A stretch of 64,000 bases of DNA from Pachyseris speciosa (lineage: Eukaryota > Cnidaria > Anthozoa > Scleractinia > Pachyseridae), in the NCBI GenBank assembly GCA_016490735.1, contig JAEMWC010000614.1, positions 285,001 through 349,000 of the forward strand, written 5' to 3'. Positions 43,041 through 54,960 of the stretch are shown here, piece after piece (within the stretch, counting starts at the first letter, position 1; each line of letters starts with the position of its first letter). A model generated the notes under the pieces. That model worked only from the letters and a program-made list of their open reading frames with translations, made no database searches and was not told where the DNA came from. The position numbers were made by a program, and so were the translations under genes.

Positions 43041-43150
43041 GTTAGCTCAGTTAGTAGAGCATTGCACCAGTATCACAGAGGTCATGGGTTTCACTCCAGT
43101 ACAAGCCTTAATTTTTTGGGATTTATTTTCACTACTGTTTGAGTAGTGTT
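43041..43150 (+). mobile_element. tRNA-headed SINE, family C (U2)
   Basis: GTTAGCTCAGTTAGTAGAGC is a good box A; box B is damaged (GGGTTTCACTCC). The short body ends with ACTACTGTTTGAGTAGTG. U3 has the same SINE at the same place, while U1 has a different MITE there. Confidence 0.7.
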
Positions 43151-43625
43151 TCATAAATGCAACTAACATGCATGTCTTTATGATTTAATTTGCAGTTCAA
43201 ATATATGAATTTCATAAATCCATTTAGAATTAGGTTAGTAATAAATAGAATTTCTTAATCTCATAATATGTTAAAACAGAAATATATAATCATACAATAG
43301 GTTTATAAAAATTCAAGGCAGGTGCCACAGCTACACAAAATTAAGAATTATGGCCAAGAGCTACATTGTATCTTTACTTGTAAATGAAAAAGTTTTTTTT
43401 TCTGAAATGCTCTTGGGGATGGGTAATGATCCCTTCTCACACTATATTTTCGCAGTGACCAGCACATAAAATGCCTCACTATCATAGGATACATGACTTT
43501 TATCCCCTGGCCATGAAAGTCAGCAAGGTGATCCCAAAAATGGTGGGAAATATTGTAGAGGAAAATCTCCTTGATTTAGTAGATGCGAACCATCTTGAAA
43601 AAAACCTTTGGTTTTAAATGGCAAC

Positions 43626-44483
43626 CTGTATACATCCCCTCTCAGGGTTATGGTAACAAGCAATCTTGACTTTGATTTCAGATGCTGTTCAACAGCAATT
43701 CTGAGTGTCATAGTCTCACCAAAGAGAAGAGACTCCTCCAAGACTGGATTCTCAAAATATCTAGAAGACAATAATTATTCATAAAATAAGTCACATTATG
43801 TATTACATAACCATTTCTGTGTATCATAATGAGTAGAGGAACGTTTTAGGGAATGTTAGGCAAAATACGTGCCAAAAAGTAGGAAAACTAATAAAAACCA
43901 GTAAAGAAAATTGCTGTACTCATCATAAAGCTTTGTTACAATTTTGGATCACATTAAAATTATATGCAGATTTAATTTTAGATAATACACTCTCTGATGA
44001 AACGGTGGATGACATCTGACTGAAAGCAAGCAATATGAGTTAATAGCACCGGACACAATCGCACGAGACATGTTATCGGGTTCCCAGGTTGAATTATAGG
44101 GCGAATACCCCTTGCAGGAAACCAAATATTCTGTAGACCGCTGTTAGCGAATAAAAGTAAGCAAAATTCTAGATCGTTAAACTGCCACTGCATCTTTCTC
44201 TTCTTTATTTAACATTTGGGAATTTTTCCTTGTAAATTTAACTGAACAACGGCAGTTTTCGAACTTGATCATGTACAGGTAAGCTTATGCTTCTTAAGTT
44301 TATATTAAGCTCAATCATAAGGCATCCAACTTACCGTCGTGCTTTCTCTCTTGGCAATGAACCTTTCCACTTCCCACAGCCGCCCGTTATCTTTCTCTTT
44401 TGTACAACTGGTAGCATATCAACGGTCGATAAGCTGTTGAAAGAGGCGTAAAAGCCACTTTCTCTCCTCGGACTAGCCGCCAT
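43626..44483 (-). pseudogene. chromodomain protein gene fragment (U2)
   Basis: Exon 1 (44335-44483) is open from MAASPRRESGFYAS through VDMLPVVQKRK, but a 7-base loss relative to U1 shifts the frame and destroys WEVERFIAKS. Exon 2 (from 44140 downward) keeps the second half: RSTEYLVSCKGYSPYNSTWE followed by PDN. Exon 3 (43626-43760, 135 bases, acceptor TCTTCTAG, donor ACAG/GT) encodes YFENPVLEESLLFGETMTLR and AVEQHLKSKSRLLVTITLRG, possibly the C-terminal part of the same protein. U1 and U2 are broken at different places, so the gene was probably intact or nearly so when the units separated. Confidence 0.6.
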
Positions 44484-44624
44484 TTTGAGATAAAGGAGAA
44501 AAATGCCCCGTTTCACGGTTCAGTAAGCGAACCAATCACAGTTCAGGAAATGAGGGTAAATGATTGACACTTCATTCCACTTTGCTGTTAGGAGAGTTGA
44601 AAATTCGAACTGGGACCGGAATGT

Positions 44625-44976
44625 CACTATCCTCGATCATTCGGATGTTTCGATTATCCGGACTTGCTTAGCTGGCCCATTTTCCCATGAATATTAATTA
44701 CCCGCAGCAAAACTCTTTCCCTTGAAATTAAGTAATGAAACTCCGGTTCAAACTGAATCTGTTTCCCTTAAAAACAGAAATCTGTACGCGTTTTGAGCTT
44801 ACGTTTGCCCTACTACGGCAGAATTTTTTTACGGTGAAATTTCACGCTCCACTTGTTCAGTCATTCAGTTGCCGGGTTAGGGCTCATGAATATTCATACT
44901 TCCGATTATCCGGACTCTCGATTATCCGGACTGTTCAGCTCAGTCTCCACGAGTCCGGATAATCGAGGTTCTACTG
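44625..44976. mobile_element. pogo/Tigger-like MITE (U2)
   Basis: The right end GTCCGGATAATCGAGGTTCT then ACTG (44953-44976), followed by TA, is the terminal sequence known from pogo/Tigger-type elements (CAGTAGAACCTCGATTATCC inverted). The left end CACTATCCTCGATCATTCGG is a diverged inverse. CGATTATCCGGACT recurs several times inside. No transposase is present. Confidence 0.65.
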
Positions 44977-45188
44977 TAGCTGTAAAACTTTTAGTTACGA
45001 CGGTCACCTAGTGAAAGAAAGAAAAGTTTCCTCCGTCTGGCCACAATTACATATATATAAATATATATACATTTTTTTTCCAGCTAAATGAATAGACACA
45101 AGAGAATTTATAGTCTTAACCCTGTAAAGCTGTGAAGATATCAAGATAACTTGCTCATGAAATCGTTGTCGTTCGCTATACAGCTTAC

Positions 45189-45450
45189 CTCTGAGATTCT
45201 GTTTCCACTTGAACGGGTTCCATAACACAGTTTACGATATGTGGTGTCCTATAGCATTAGGGAGAGAATTGTCAATAGCAAATCGGCATCTGTTAGGCAA
45301 ACGTAGGTATGGCATATCATTGTCAAACATACCCTCGGAACTAAAAAAGTATGATTTTGCCGAAAAAAAATATATCTCCTTACCCTTGCTGACGGAAATC
45401 GTATTTTCTGTGGCGCATTTGTTTGTCATGCAGTACATTTTTTGATGTAT
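45189..45450 (-). pseudogene. unassigned minus-strand exon candidate (U2)
   Basis: This is the counterpart of the U1 candidate at 17387-17600. SVSKGKEIYFFSAKSYFFSS and RLPNRCRFAIDNSLPNAIGH are open, then a loss of about 25 bases relative to U1 brings a stop. The donor TCTCAGAG/GTAAGC is conserved. Confidence 0.3.
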
Positions 45451-46140
45451 TTCTTTTGAGTCTTTTGAGAGTTTGACATCGTTATTGTCTATCGCGTCGC
45501 GATGGCATTGGCAATCTTTCGCACGTGCCCTGACTTGATTGACAGTGAAAGAATAATTTATCACCCGATCCACCAAAAAAACGTGGTGTGGGCGGAAATC
45601 ATTCTCTTTGTGACCCGTGTTGAAGTGACATTAAGTTTCTTTAGTCCGATTTTTCGGCGATGGATTGTGCCAACGAGAGAATTTCACGCGCACGCGAAAT
45701 TGCGAGTAAACGCGTCGCGTCTCCTCACCAATTCGCGCGCGCGCGTGTGTTTCTCCCTTCCCACAACCCATTGCCGACAGTAGAGACTACTCGCAGTCTA
45801 TATTATTTCCAAATCAATCAATAAAGTTTGGACTAAAATTGTTGTTTAATGAGGATCAAACCCTGGGTGGGAGGGAGGGTTACAAGATTACAACGTGCTA
45901 TCGAGCTATACGAGCGATGGAGACCACGTGGAGATTAAGAGAGCCCTCGAAGTTGAGGGTGTCGCAATCGATCGAGCAAATAGTGTAATTAACTAGTTTG
46001 ATCGTGATCATCTCCAAATCAGTCAATAACGACACACGTTTGTTCTAAAATTTTTGTTTAATGAAGATCAAACCCCAAACCAGCCCAAATGTGACGAAAA
46101 AAAATTAATTTGTGGTTAAAGTACTGTAAAAAATACCGCC
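45451..46140. other. spacer (U2)
   Basis: No gene is recognised. The plus-strand ORF at 45502-45783 is open only in U2. Equivalent to 17600-18200 of U1 with an extra stretch near 45580-45780. Confidence 0.4.
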
Positions 46141-46524
46141 GACCGGTTAGCTCAGTGGTAGAGCACCGGACTAGCGTGCGGGAGGTCGGTGGTTCAAACC
46201 CCGGTCGGACCAACACTCAGGGTCTTTAAATAATTGAGGAGATAGTGCTGCCTTTGTAATAACATCTGCAAATGGTTAGACTTTCTAGTCTTCTCGGGTA
46301 AGGACGATAAACCGTAAGCCCCGTCTCACAACTCTTCATAATTGATTCTGTGGGACGTAAAAGCACCCACACACTGTTCGAAAAGAGTAGGGGACGTAGT
46401 GCGCGGTGTGATGGTCTATCTATCATCTGATGATTAAATGCTCGGAGATACTAGCTGCACAAGCTACTCTAAAATCCGAGGGTAAATAAAACGTGATGTA
46501 TGTATGTATGTATGTATGCATGTA
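46141..46524 (+). mobile_element. tRNA-headed SINE, family B (U2 only)
   Basis: The head GGTTAGCTCAGTGGTAGAGC with box B GGTTCAAACCCC resembles a tRNA, but the anticodon and T stems do not pair well, so it is a SINE and not a tRNA gene. A body of about 300 bases follows, and the tail is (TATG)n at 46495-46520. I recall this family as common in cnidarian genomes (from memory). U1 lacks it. Confidence 0.8.
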
Positions 46525-46605
46525 TCTATTTGTATGAATAATAAACTACAAGGCCGTAAACAGCTACGAGAACAAAGTTCAAAGGAAAAGGGCAACTGCA
46601 AATGT

Positions 46606-48205
46606 TCAGTAACTTCCTTGTGCCATATAGGCCATGACGTCTGCGACCTGGGTGCGGCCCTTCAGAGGGAGTGCGAGATAAGCGCGGAAGGCGCTGAAGG
46701 CGCTGAACGCCAGTCACCATGTAGCTTTATCAGATGCTCTGGAAAAGCGAGAGTGGCGAGAGAAGATCACCGGGTCTAATCCGCCATGTAGATACAAGAC
46801 GTTTGAGACAAACACTGAACGTGGAGAAAGTAATTAGACGGCAGCCAGAAGCTGTGGGGAGGCAGAACAATGGTGCTGGCGTGAAGCCGGACCTAAAATA
46901 AAGAAGTGTAAGAGAACGGACACTAGACAAAGCGCAGAGCCAGGCATGCTGGGATGCGGGATAAGGAGAATGCCTTCCTTGTGTTGAAGTGTTTTGGTTC
47001 AACAAATGCGGAAACCGTGAACTTTATGTCTTAGCGAGCGAGATTGCGGGTAGGGTGAAAGGAGCCAGCCGAGGCGACAGTCGAATTCGATTTGCGAAGG
47101 AAAGAGAAGAACGCTGTGCAAAATAACGCCCATATTGCGGAGTGAGAAGGAAGGCTGGTGTCCAAATTACGACGAATGGCCAGAAGTAATTGCGGGGTGA
47201 CAGGGTATTTCTGTAGGGAGGCAGTTTCTAAGAAGCGTTTCAATCCTCGCTTTGTCAAAGTGACGGCAAAACTATCAAGAGCGTCAAAAGAGAAATCATT
47301 ATACCTGAATGCTACATTTTTGTCACTTATTTTTATCCTTATTATCTTTTCGAGATTTCTTGCCATCCAAAAAACCCATCATAGTTTTGTAGCACATAAC
47401 CCCATAAAAATATCTCAGAATTTTTGGGTGAAAGTTTTTAGAGTGTTTGTGAGGAAGAAGAAAAGGTGGAAGGGGAGAGTGATTTTAAGGGAAGGTGAGA
47501 AAAATGAAGATTTTAAGGTGACTAAAATTAAAATTTGAAGGTCAATGGACGAACACCAAACAGTCCCCCCTCCACCTGACATGCACCCGCGTTGTAGTGG
47601 ACTTTCTTAGTGTTTGTGTTTGCCTTATTTTCCTTTTATAATTTTTTCATCAAATCACGTCTTATTTCATTAATATTCAGGTATATGGCCCCTTTAAAGT
47701 GGTGAAGGAGGAGGACTGACTGCGTTGAGGTGGTTTAAGATGTACTGGTACGACGTCTTGCGAGAAAGGAAACATGCGTGACAGGCCACGGGTGTAAGGT
47801 GCGGCGGGCAAAGGAGTGAAGTAATAAGTGCTGCAGAAATGCAAGAATGACTTCCAGTGGGAATGCAAATTGGGTAGCGTGCCAGGGAAGGCGTGTGCCT
47901 GAATGTGAGAGACGAGGATGGCGAGGTGTCAGAGGCTCTGTCAACTGAGGGACCGGAGACTGGTTGACGACTAAGAAAGAGAGAATAACTGCAGTTAGAA
48001 GACTATTTCCGCAAAGTCAAAACGTTGCGTTGGACAGGCCACTTGAGAGGTGGGAGTGTGAGCAGTCAACTGCTGGAATTAAGCCTCGTGAAAGGGACAC
48101 AGATGCCAGTGGCTGAGGTGGTCTGCCAGGGAGTTGTCACGTCCCGGAATATGAACGGCAGTCATCTCGAAATCGTAGAACGCGAACAAAAACCAGATCT
48201 CGCGT
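46606..48205 (-). mobile_element. DIRS-like element remnant (U2)
   Basis: This is the U2 copy with the same pieces: recombinase C-terminal part at 46606-47300 (stop TGA at 46606-46608), MITE at 47301-47693, N-terminal recombinase part at about 47694-47950, and RNase H-like end at about 48000-48205. It has lost further pieces, for example around the SPHSF box, where U1 keeps more. Confidence 0.6.
47301..47693. mobile_element. TTAA-type MITE inside the DIRS recombinase (U2)
   Basis: This is the orthologous MITE. Its left end has lost the TTAAGGGGACAAT bases and its right end reads GGCCCCTTTAAAG, so the terminal repeats are damaged here. Confidence 0.65.
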
Positions 48206-48761
48206 AAGCAAGAGGTCGAGTCTGTTTCTACGTGCGATGTAACCTAAACTACATAATTCGTGAAGACTTGAGTACTGAAAATCTTGAATGGTTAACTTTA
48301 AAAATCACCAGGCCTCGTTTAAGACCATGTCTAGTTAGTACCTGGTATAGACCTTCCGATTCCCCTGTGAGTCTTTTTAACGAATTTGAGGAGCTAGGTA
48401 ACAAAAATATGAAGCGGGAAACTGGGAATTATCCTTTTTAGGGGATATTAACGTGGATCTTATGCCGGATACGACATCAGCTAACGCCGTTAAACTTAAT
48501 ATATTTGATATTTATGGATTGGACCAGCTAATCACAGAGCCGACAAGAATTACCCTAAGTTCCCGCTCTTCAGTTAATTGACCAATGTATTACGAATACA
48601 CCCACAAAAGTTAATTTTTTGCAAAGTTTGGTGTTGTCCATCTTGCAATTAGCGATCACGCACTAATTTATATGACATGTAAAAGTTCCAGCATGAGCGT
48701 GCAGGCACAATTATAATCAAAACCCGTCAAATGAAAAATGTCCCTTAAGCTAGCGTCCTAA

Positions 48762-49457
48762 AGCCCTGGTCAAACGGCGCATGATAGTCGATGATAGTTG
48801 ATTCTCTCCAAACTATCATCAACTATCACCAACTATCATTCACATGGTCAAACGGCGCATGATAGTCGATGATAGTTGATGATAGTTCACCGGCAGTCGC
48901 GCGAGCAAAGGTCACGCGAGCAGCTAGTTCCAGGCTCTTTCAGGGCCTCATATTCGTCTATTAGACGTCATATCAGGTCATTACTCCATCTCGCCGGATT
49001 GCCCTTCTTAACCGATGAACGTTTAGTGATACGCTTCTTTTTTTGCGGTGTCTCTTCTAATTCGTGCGAGTTGACACTTTCTTCAGAAGATATCTTCTCT
49101 ATGTTATCTTGGTCTTCAATATTTTCGTTGTCATGATTATCATCTTGGATATAAACACGTATTTCTGAAGCTGCAGCTGAGCCTCGCGAGGAACTTTTGG
49201 CGGCCATTTTAAACGAGCCCGTCTATTTTCGGGGAAAACAGCTGACCAAAAACTATCATGAACTATCATACGCGTGGTCAAACGAGAAAAACTATCATCG
49301 ACTATCATGAAGAATTTGAACAAGCTCAAAATGAATGATAGTTGATGATAGTCGATGATAGTGCATGATAGTTGGTGGTCAAACGGAAGCGCGCGCTTCA
49401 ACTATCATCGACTATCATCAACTATCATCGACTATCATGCGCCGTTTGACCAGGGCT
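48762..49457. mobile_element. Harbinger-type element with subterminal repeats (U2 only)
   Basis: Ends are inverse over about 41 bases (AGCCCTGGTCAAACGGCGCA at the left). The 3-bp target TAA is duplicated (48759-48761 and 49458-49460), and U1 has the empty site CCTAAGAGACC near 20435. Many copies of ATGATAGT and its complement cluster near both ends, and TGGTCAAACG recurs four times. Inside is the start of a MADF/Myb-like protein on the minus strand. TIR, 3-bp target and that protein fit PIF/Harbinger. Confidence 0.85.
48890..49207 (-). pseudogene. MADF/Myb-like protein of a Harbinger element, 5' part
   Basis: The minus-strand frame starts MAAKSSSRGSAAASEIRVYI at 49207, is Asp/Glu-rich, then basic (PQKKKRITKRSSVKK), and ends ARWSNDLI at a TGA (48968-48970). 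Directly after the stop the same frame continues RLIDEYEALKEP, the first helix of a MADF domain (W-S-x-x-x-I-x-x-L-I-x-x-Y). One base change would explain the stop. Harbinger elements encode such a DNA-binding partner beside the transposase, which is missing here. Confidence 0.6.
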
Positions 49458-50229
49458 TAAGGGACCTACAACATAAGGCATGGTCAGATGTTAAAACCCT
49501 AAACGATCCAAATGATATGTGGTCAATGTGGAAAGATCTATATGCTGATGCAAGCTATGAGATAAACATGTATCACTAAAAACTAAACGGGCTGCCAACA
49601 AAAAGTCTCCATGGACTATTGATCAATTGCACCATGAAATGAATAGAAGAGATTTCTTAAAAAAGAAAGCAGTTTTGTGAGGCTCTCCTTTGGCTTGGAA
49701 TCAATAAAAACGTGCCCGAAACCATACAAAGAACGAAATTAAGAATACTAAGCGTAAATATTTCACTGACAATCTTGAGTCAAGCAAATCAAATCCTAAA
49801 AACAACCTGGCAATTAATCAATGAATTGTCCCCGCGACATCCAAACAAAGTAAGGAATATTGCGGAAATTAAGGTTAGGGAGCAAACTATAACTGAACCT
49901 TCTGAGATGGCCGATGAACTAAATCTGCATTTCTCAAGCGTGGGTGAGTAACTAGCTTCAGAAATACCGTCATCTAATGATTAGCCTAAGTCCTACCTTC
50001 GCAAACTGTTGACCAAGCTAAATGAAAGGAAAGCTGCGGGCCTAGATAACATTCCAACTAGACTTCTAGAAATGGCTGGCAACATAGTCGCACCATCGCT
50101 CACTTGAATATTTAGTTTAATATATGACCTTCCTATATTCACATTCATTTAGAGCCGTTACTTTGTTTTAGCGAAATCGTCATATATGGAAACAAATCAG
50201 CGGAATTATCCACGTAAATGATAATCATT

Positions 50230-50310
50230 GGGGAGCAGAGATGGCGCAGTGGTGAGAGCACTCGTCTTCCACTAATGTGGCCCGGGTTCGATTTCCGGAC
50301 TCGACGGGTT

Positions 50311-50354
<44 letters not shown>

Positions 50355-50513
50355 CTGGTACTCCGGTTTTCCTCTCTCCTAAGAACCAACATTTCTAAAC
50401 TCCAATTCGATCTGGAATGCTCGGGCGTTTATTACATGAGGCCCCGGCTCGGGGGATTGGACAACCACACACCACGTTACCGAGCTTAAATAAATTTGAT
50501 TTGGTGAACTTAA
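50230..50513 (+). mobile_element. tRNA-headed SINE, family A (U2)
   Basis: This is the orthologous copy with box A intact and box B GGTTCGATTTCCGG. The body reads TCTGCTCCGAGAGGTTTTTC, which matches the minus-strand fragment at 27345-27410 better than the U1 copy does. It marks the U2/U3 junction. Confidence 0.8.
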
Positions 50514-52796
50514 CTTTTGACTTTGTTTTACGTCCTTACGCCGATGTAGTTAAAGTTTAAAAGATCATGATTCTAAAGGTGACGAAAGAAACAGGCTTTA
50601 CTTCCAAGGTCCTTATTATTTAACAAAGTGAAGGGGGAGGGTGCTTAATCTAGAAGAGGGTTTTTAATCGAGGGAGTAGGCGCTAACTCGGGGTAGGGCA
50701 CATGAGCTTCTTAGAGCGTGGACGGTTATTCGTGGAAGTATGTACGGGATTTTACCCGAGGGTTGAAAGACAAACCCGTGGTCGACACCTCACAGTTACG
50801 AAATTCCTTTGCAGTCTTTTATAATGTATAAAGGCTATTAATCATGGCGTTTTTAATTACCATTTTTTCCAGGGAAGGATAAACTATGACGGAGCTGATT
50901 GATTTTCCAGAAGTGACAGACTGAATCGCAAAGAAACTAATTTTAGGACTTCTATTTCTTGTATGAAGAGATCCTATTTCGAACACCGCAGATTGTAACT
51001 TGGATGGTGTTAGCCTAGGCAATTGTTTCAGGATAGTTTTAGGGATCTTTGAATTCTTACTCTATCGCCTAAGCTCGACCAGTCCCATTTGTATAAAAAA
51101 AAAATTTTTGTTGCGCTCTTTTAGGAGACTATTCTGGGGTATCGAAACACGAAATAGACGATGACCATGTTCTTTTGGGACCTACCAACTTTGAATGAAC
51201 AGAAAAGCGTTCTCGTCCATTCAGCTCCTGGTAACAGAAAGATTTGAGCGAAGATTGCTCTTTTAGGAAAGTTTGGCGAGAAAATCGTTTGCAGACCGCT
51301 GGCCACCGCCCTCAAACGCTCCTGCCAGACCACTCTCACCGGCTGCGCACTAGTCTCAGGCCGCCTCCGCCAAGAGCATTCTTTTTTTTTTTTTTAGAAT
51401 ATGTGTTCGTTTGTGAAAACGGTATTCCACGTATATTCTCTTATTTCTAAACCGGGATAACAATAATCATAAAGGTATTAGAAGAACGCGTTCTTAGATC
51501 ACGAAGGGCTGGGAAAAACCCAACATCCCAACCACTGTCATTTATCATGCGAACAAAACAGTCACGTGACTTTCTTTTGTTCTCAAGCAGTTTAAGGCCT
51601 GGGTCAGGGGGCGTTTATTAGAGAAAACGGTTTTTTGCGATATAACTGCCCAGGGGAATGACACTAAAACGAAATTCGGCACTTGGGTAGTTCTCATCAT
51701 CCTTAACATTTTGACGTTCAATAAACGTTATCTTAGATCACGTGGCGTGTCACGTGACCATTTCTTTGAAATCATCACTTATTTGAGGAGTAGGTGACTT
51801 TTGTGGGATATAATATCGAATAAAAACGCTTTTCTTATGCGTATTAATTATTTCCAGCGTCTCACGTTTGGAGCGACCGTCCATCGTTCTCAACAAAAAA
51901 GTTGTGAGGGCAAAGGTCATTTTTCTTCCCAGAATTCAACCTTTAGCTGTTGATAATTTAAAAACTAAAACTCGTGAGCCATCACTCCAAGCGTAGAAAC
52001 TTAGATATGTTGGATTTATATTAAAAACGCTGATTTATTTATCTGTAAACTTAAAATCCGCCACCGCATCGCCGATTTAAGACTTTTTCAAATTTTGATC
52101 ACGTGACTGATCACGTGATCAAATTTATACGTTAAGGCAAACAAGGACAAAAGGTTTAACTTCAGAGAAAGTTTCATCCAGTTCTAGGCAATCTGGAAGA
52201 AGATATTGGCGATCAACCATATTTATGAACATATTTCTAAACCCAGGCCTTAAACAGCTTGAGTTTGTGGCTACGATCTTTGCGGTAACCGAAAAGAGTA
52301 ACACAAAAGACTACCTCTAGAGAGTTAGGTTCACTCCTTGTCACCTTAGATTTGAATTCGATTCCAAGTTATTATGTCAAAAAACTATTTTGCATAACCT
52401 TTAGGAAGGAGCATTAACGATATTAAAAACGAACGACGTTTCGATGACTTCATGCCATCATTGTCATGCTATCATTATCGAAGTACATGGTAGAATTTAT
52501 TACGTATTGAAAGGAAAAAATAGCGCGTCTATCATGTACTTTGAGATTGATAATGTTGACCTGGAGTCATCTAAAGGTGGTTAGTCTAATATCGCTCAGT
52601 CGTGTTTATTCTTAAAAGGCGATTGGAAGGGAATCCGCCTACACATTAAATGCTCCTGTTGTCATGTAATAAGGTGCGTTTTCAACCAACTTGTCAGAAA
52701 ACCATTGACAAACAAAGCATCCGAAAACAAAATCCATCAAGAAAATCCCGTTTCTAGGAAACGAAGCTTTCAATATCTCTATTTAACACTTGGCCA
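50514..52796. other. unit junction and gene-poor start of U3
   Basis: 50514-50621 is the unit tail. The rest matches U1 1389-2722 closely, plus about 36 bases lost in U1 and the MITE at 51582-52262. No gene is supported. Confidence 0.5.
51582..52262. mobile_element. 681-bp MITE (U3 only)
   Basis: CTCAAGCAGTTTAAGGCCTG at the left is mirrored by CAGGCCTTAAACAGCTTGAG at the right with one mismatch. U1 shows the empty site CTTTTGTTTGTGGC; the duplicated target is only 2-3 bases. The interior contains repeated ATCACGTGA-type palindromes near 51735-51760 and 52100-52120. No coding frame is recognised. Confidence 0.8.
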
Positions 52797-52872
52797 GACT
52801 CTCAGACGGTCCAGCCACGGGACGGGAGAGAGTACGTGCCCGCGAGTGTCCTGCATGAACCGTCTGAGAATC
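52797..52872. repeat. conserved hairpin (U3)
   Basis: Stem as in U1 and U2; loop of 44 bases nearly as in U1. Confidence 0.5.
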
Positions 52873-53769
52873 AGGCTATTTAAGGGGGGACTTAAAGTGA
52901 ATTAGAGTGAAATTTTGAGGGGGTTAAAGAAGGGATTGAAGTTGGGAAAAATGTTTTGAAACACCACCAGACAGTTGACACCCCACAAGGGCACTGCATC
53001 GTGCTGGGGAACTGTTTGGTGTCCGTCCACTAATTTCTAACTTCAAATTCCAATTTTAAACCTTCATTAAACATTAAATCTTCACGATTTCCTATTTCCC
53101 TCAATTTAAGTTATCTTTTGAGAAAAATATAAATATCTTTTCCCAAAAATACCCAAAAATCACCAAACAATTCACAAAATATCCCACAACATAGCTTCGT
53201 GGGATGAACATAGGGATTTTTAATTGCTTGAACAATGTTTAGGTTTAATTCCGCCTTAATGTATAACACCAGACAAGATAAAAAAAAATATCACGCAAGT
53301 ATTTTAAACTTCAGATAGTTTCGCTACACCCTTTAAAAAAGAAACTATCTAGCGATATAAATCCAATATTAGCAAAAAGCTATGTGCTTACAAAGGCCTT
53401 CTAATCGGTATACTTCTCGATATTAGTCAGTAGTACAAAATATGGTTTTGCTGCTACCAACTACCACACTGAAGAAGGGGTTGTCCCAGAAACGTCAGAC
53501 TGTGGATATACAGTTTCTCGGCACTCGGAAAAAAAAATAATAATAACGACAACAAAAACAAAACTAGCACTGCATCATACTTCTCGATATGTTCGTATGT
53601 TAATAGGGACTGAATTAATCTTATAATCTTGTCATTTCTAAAATGATGTCTCAACATAACTCTTCTAAAATGTAATATGCATTGCTACTGTTTCTAGCTT
53701 GAAAAGTCCCCTATCAAAACACGCAGCGTCATTACGCAGTGCCAAAGGGTGTTAAAGGCACGACATAGT

Positions 53770-54247
53770 TTATGCTGAAAATTCTATTTTGATAAAAATT
53801 GTGTCATTCTTTACATATTGAGGGCCAAAGAACTCCTCAATAGGCAAGAACTTTACAAAGCCACACCCAGTACGGCTAATTACTTCATCAGGCCTCTGGA
53901 ATGCTGCAAGGTTTGGCTTGACTTGTAAGATGCGGCTTATATCGTTATGGGCACCACTTTGATCAAGTATGGACAGGGTGATTCTTCCAGTAACAGGCCA
54001 ATCACGGATGCCATCATATTCACCCTTCATCATGTGAACAAAGACTGCCACATGTGTGCCTCTTCCATTCTCCACACCCTTGGGGTGCACCCTGATTCCC
54101 AATTTCCGTGCATAGCTATCTGTGTAGATTGCACCGCTGAAGATGGGTGTTGCACACCACTGATGTTGATCTACTTCAGTGATCTTCCAGATGAAGTAGG
54201 TCCCGGTTCCATTGGCCTTCTTCATGGTCTTCTCTTTTTTATTCCAT
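53770..54247 (-). CDS. TRAF-type MATH domain, terminal exon (U3)
   Basis: This is the U3 copy. Over the MATH domain it encodes the same residues as U1; the differences I see lie at the exon start (ANGTG for ASGTG) and in the intronic open frame above the acceptor at 54248. Near-identity to U1 and divergence from U2 fit U1 and U3 being the closer pair here. Function and limits are as for the U1 exon. Confidence 0.85.
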
Positions 54248-54960
54248 CTACGAATAAAGTGAAAATTGCTATTTAACAAATAGATTCCACTTCTCCGTGC
54301 GTGTGGATAATCTCTCTGAGACGCATGGAGGACGTGAAAACATGTTACGAGCAAATAAGAAGGTTCTGCAGGTGAATAGCGATGACTGGTGTTCTTACTA
54401 CGTTTTGGCATCTACCGTGTGTTATCAGAGTAAGCACGCGCAATTAATTAAATGGAGCTAATATGTTTCTTGTATGCATTTTTTCCTTCTTTACTTTCTT
54501 CGGCTCATGACGTCATTCATGCATTTACACTTAAATTGCAATCCGCTTCTTTCGACCTATCAAAACCCGAGGGTTACACCCTCTATTGTATAATTTCTGC
54601 AGTAACGTTTTATTGAAAATACAGCACGATGAAACTGGATTGTACCAAATTGCACCATAACGGCTGTTGCGTTCTTCTTGTGCCTCCACTTTGCCAAATC
54701 CAGCTAAGCAAAATGTAGCTGAATTAATTAATTGTTCCACTGTCGCCAGTGGCGAAACTTAATTTCTGAACAATGGCGTCAGCACATAAGGTGAAAAAAG
54801 AGTCACATTATATCTAGGAAACTGTTGACTGCTTACACCACCCTTCTTAATCCGTTTTGACCGTGCCATGTCATCGATGTGTATGGCTGTGGATGATGTG
54901 ATTTTAAAATTATATCAACACAGTTATCATCTCAAACCCTATAGCAACTAGAGATTTACA

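Larger units (their letters stand above)
48206..50125 (+). mobile_element. LINE fragment (U2), split by a Harbinger-type element
   Basis: This is the U2 copy. It retains TWYRPSDSPVSLFNEFEELG, ANQILKTTWQLINELSPRHP and EQTITEPSEMADELNLHFSS better than U1, and the same RT start (KAAGLDNIPTRLLEMAGN). A 696-bp element (48762-49457) interrupts it after SSCKSVL-like sequence, at a point that is intact in U1 near 20435. Confidence 0.7.
21558..50621 (+). repeat. tandem segmental duplication, unit 2 (U2)
   Basis: This is a second full copy of the segment, in the same orientation and joined directly to the SINE-plus-tail end of U1. It is the longest because it carries a 4.6-kb block at 24.6-29.2 kb, the Gypsy element at 32149-36576, a Harbinger-type element and SINE B. 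Its first 3 kb and the TRAF exon are clearly more diverged from U1 and U3 than U1 and U3 are from each other. From about 29.7 kb it becomes nearly identical to them. Confidence 0.9.

Noticed and set aside
46141..46212. Possible tRNA gene
   Set aside because: Box A and box B are good, but the anticodon and T stems do not pair, and a 300-base SINE body with a (TATG)n tail follows.
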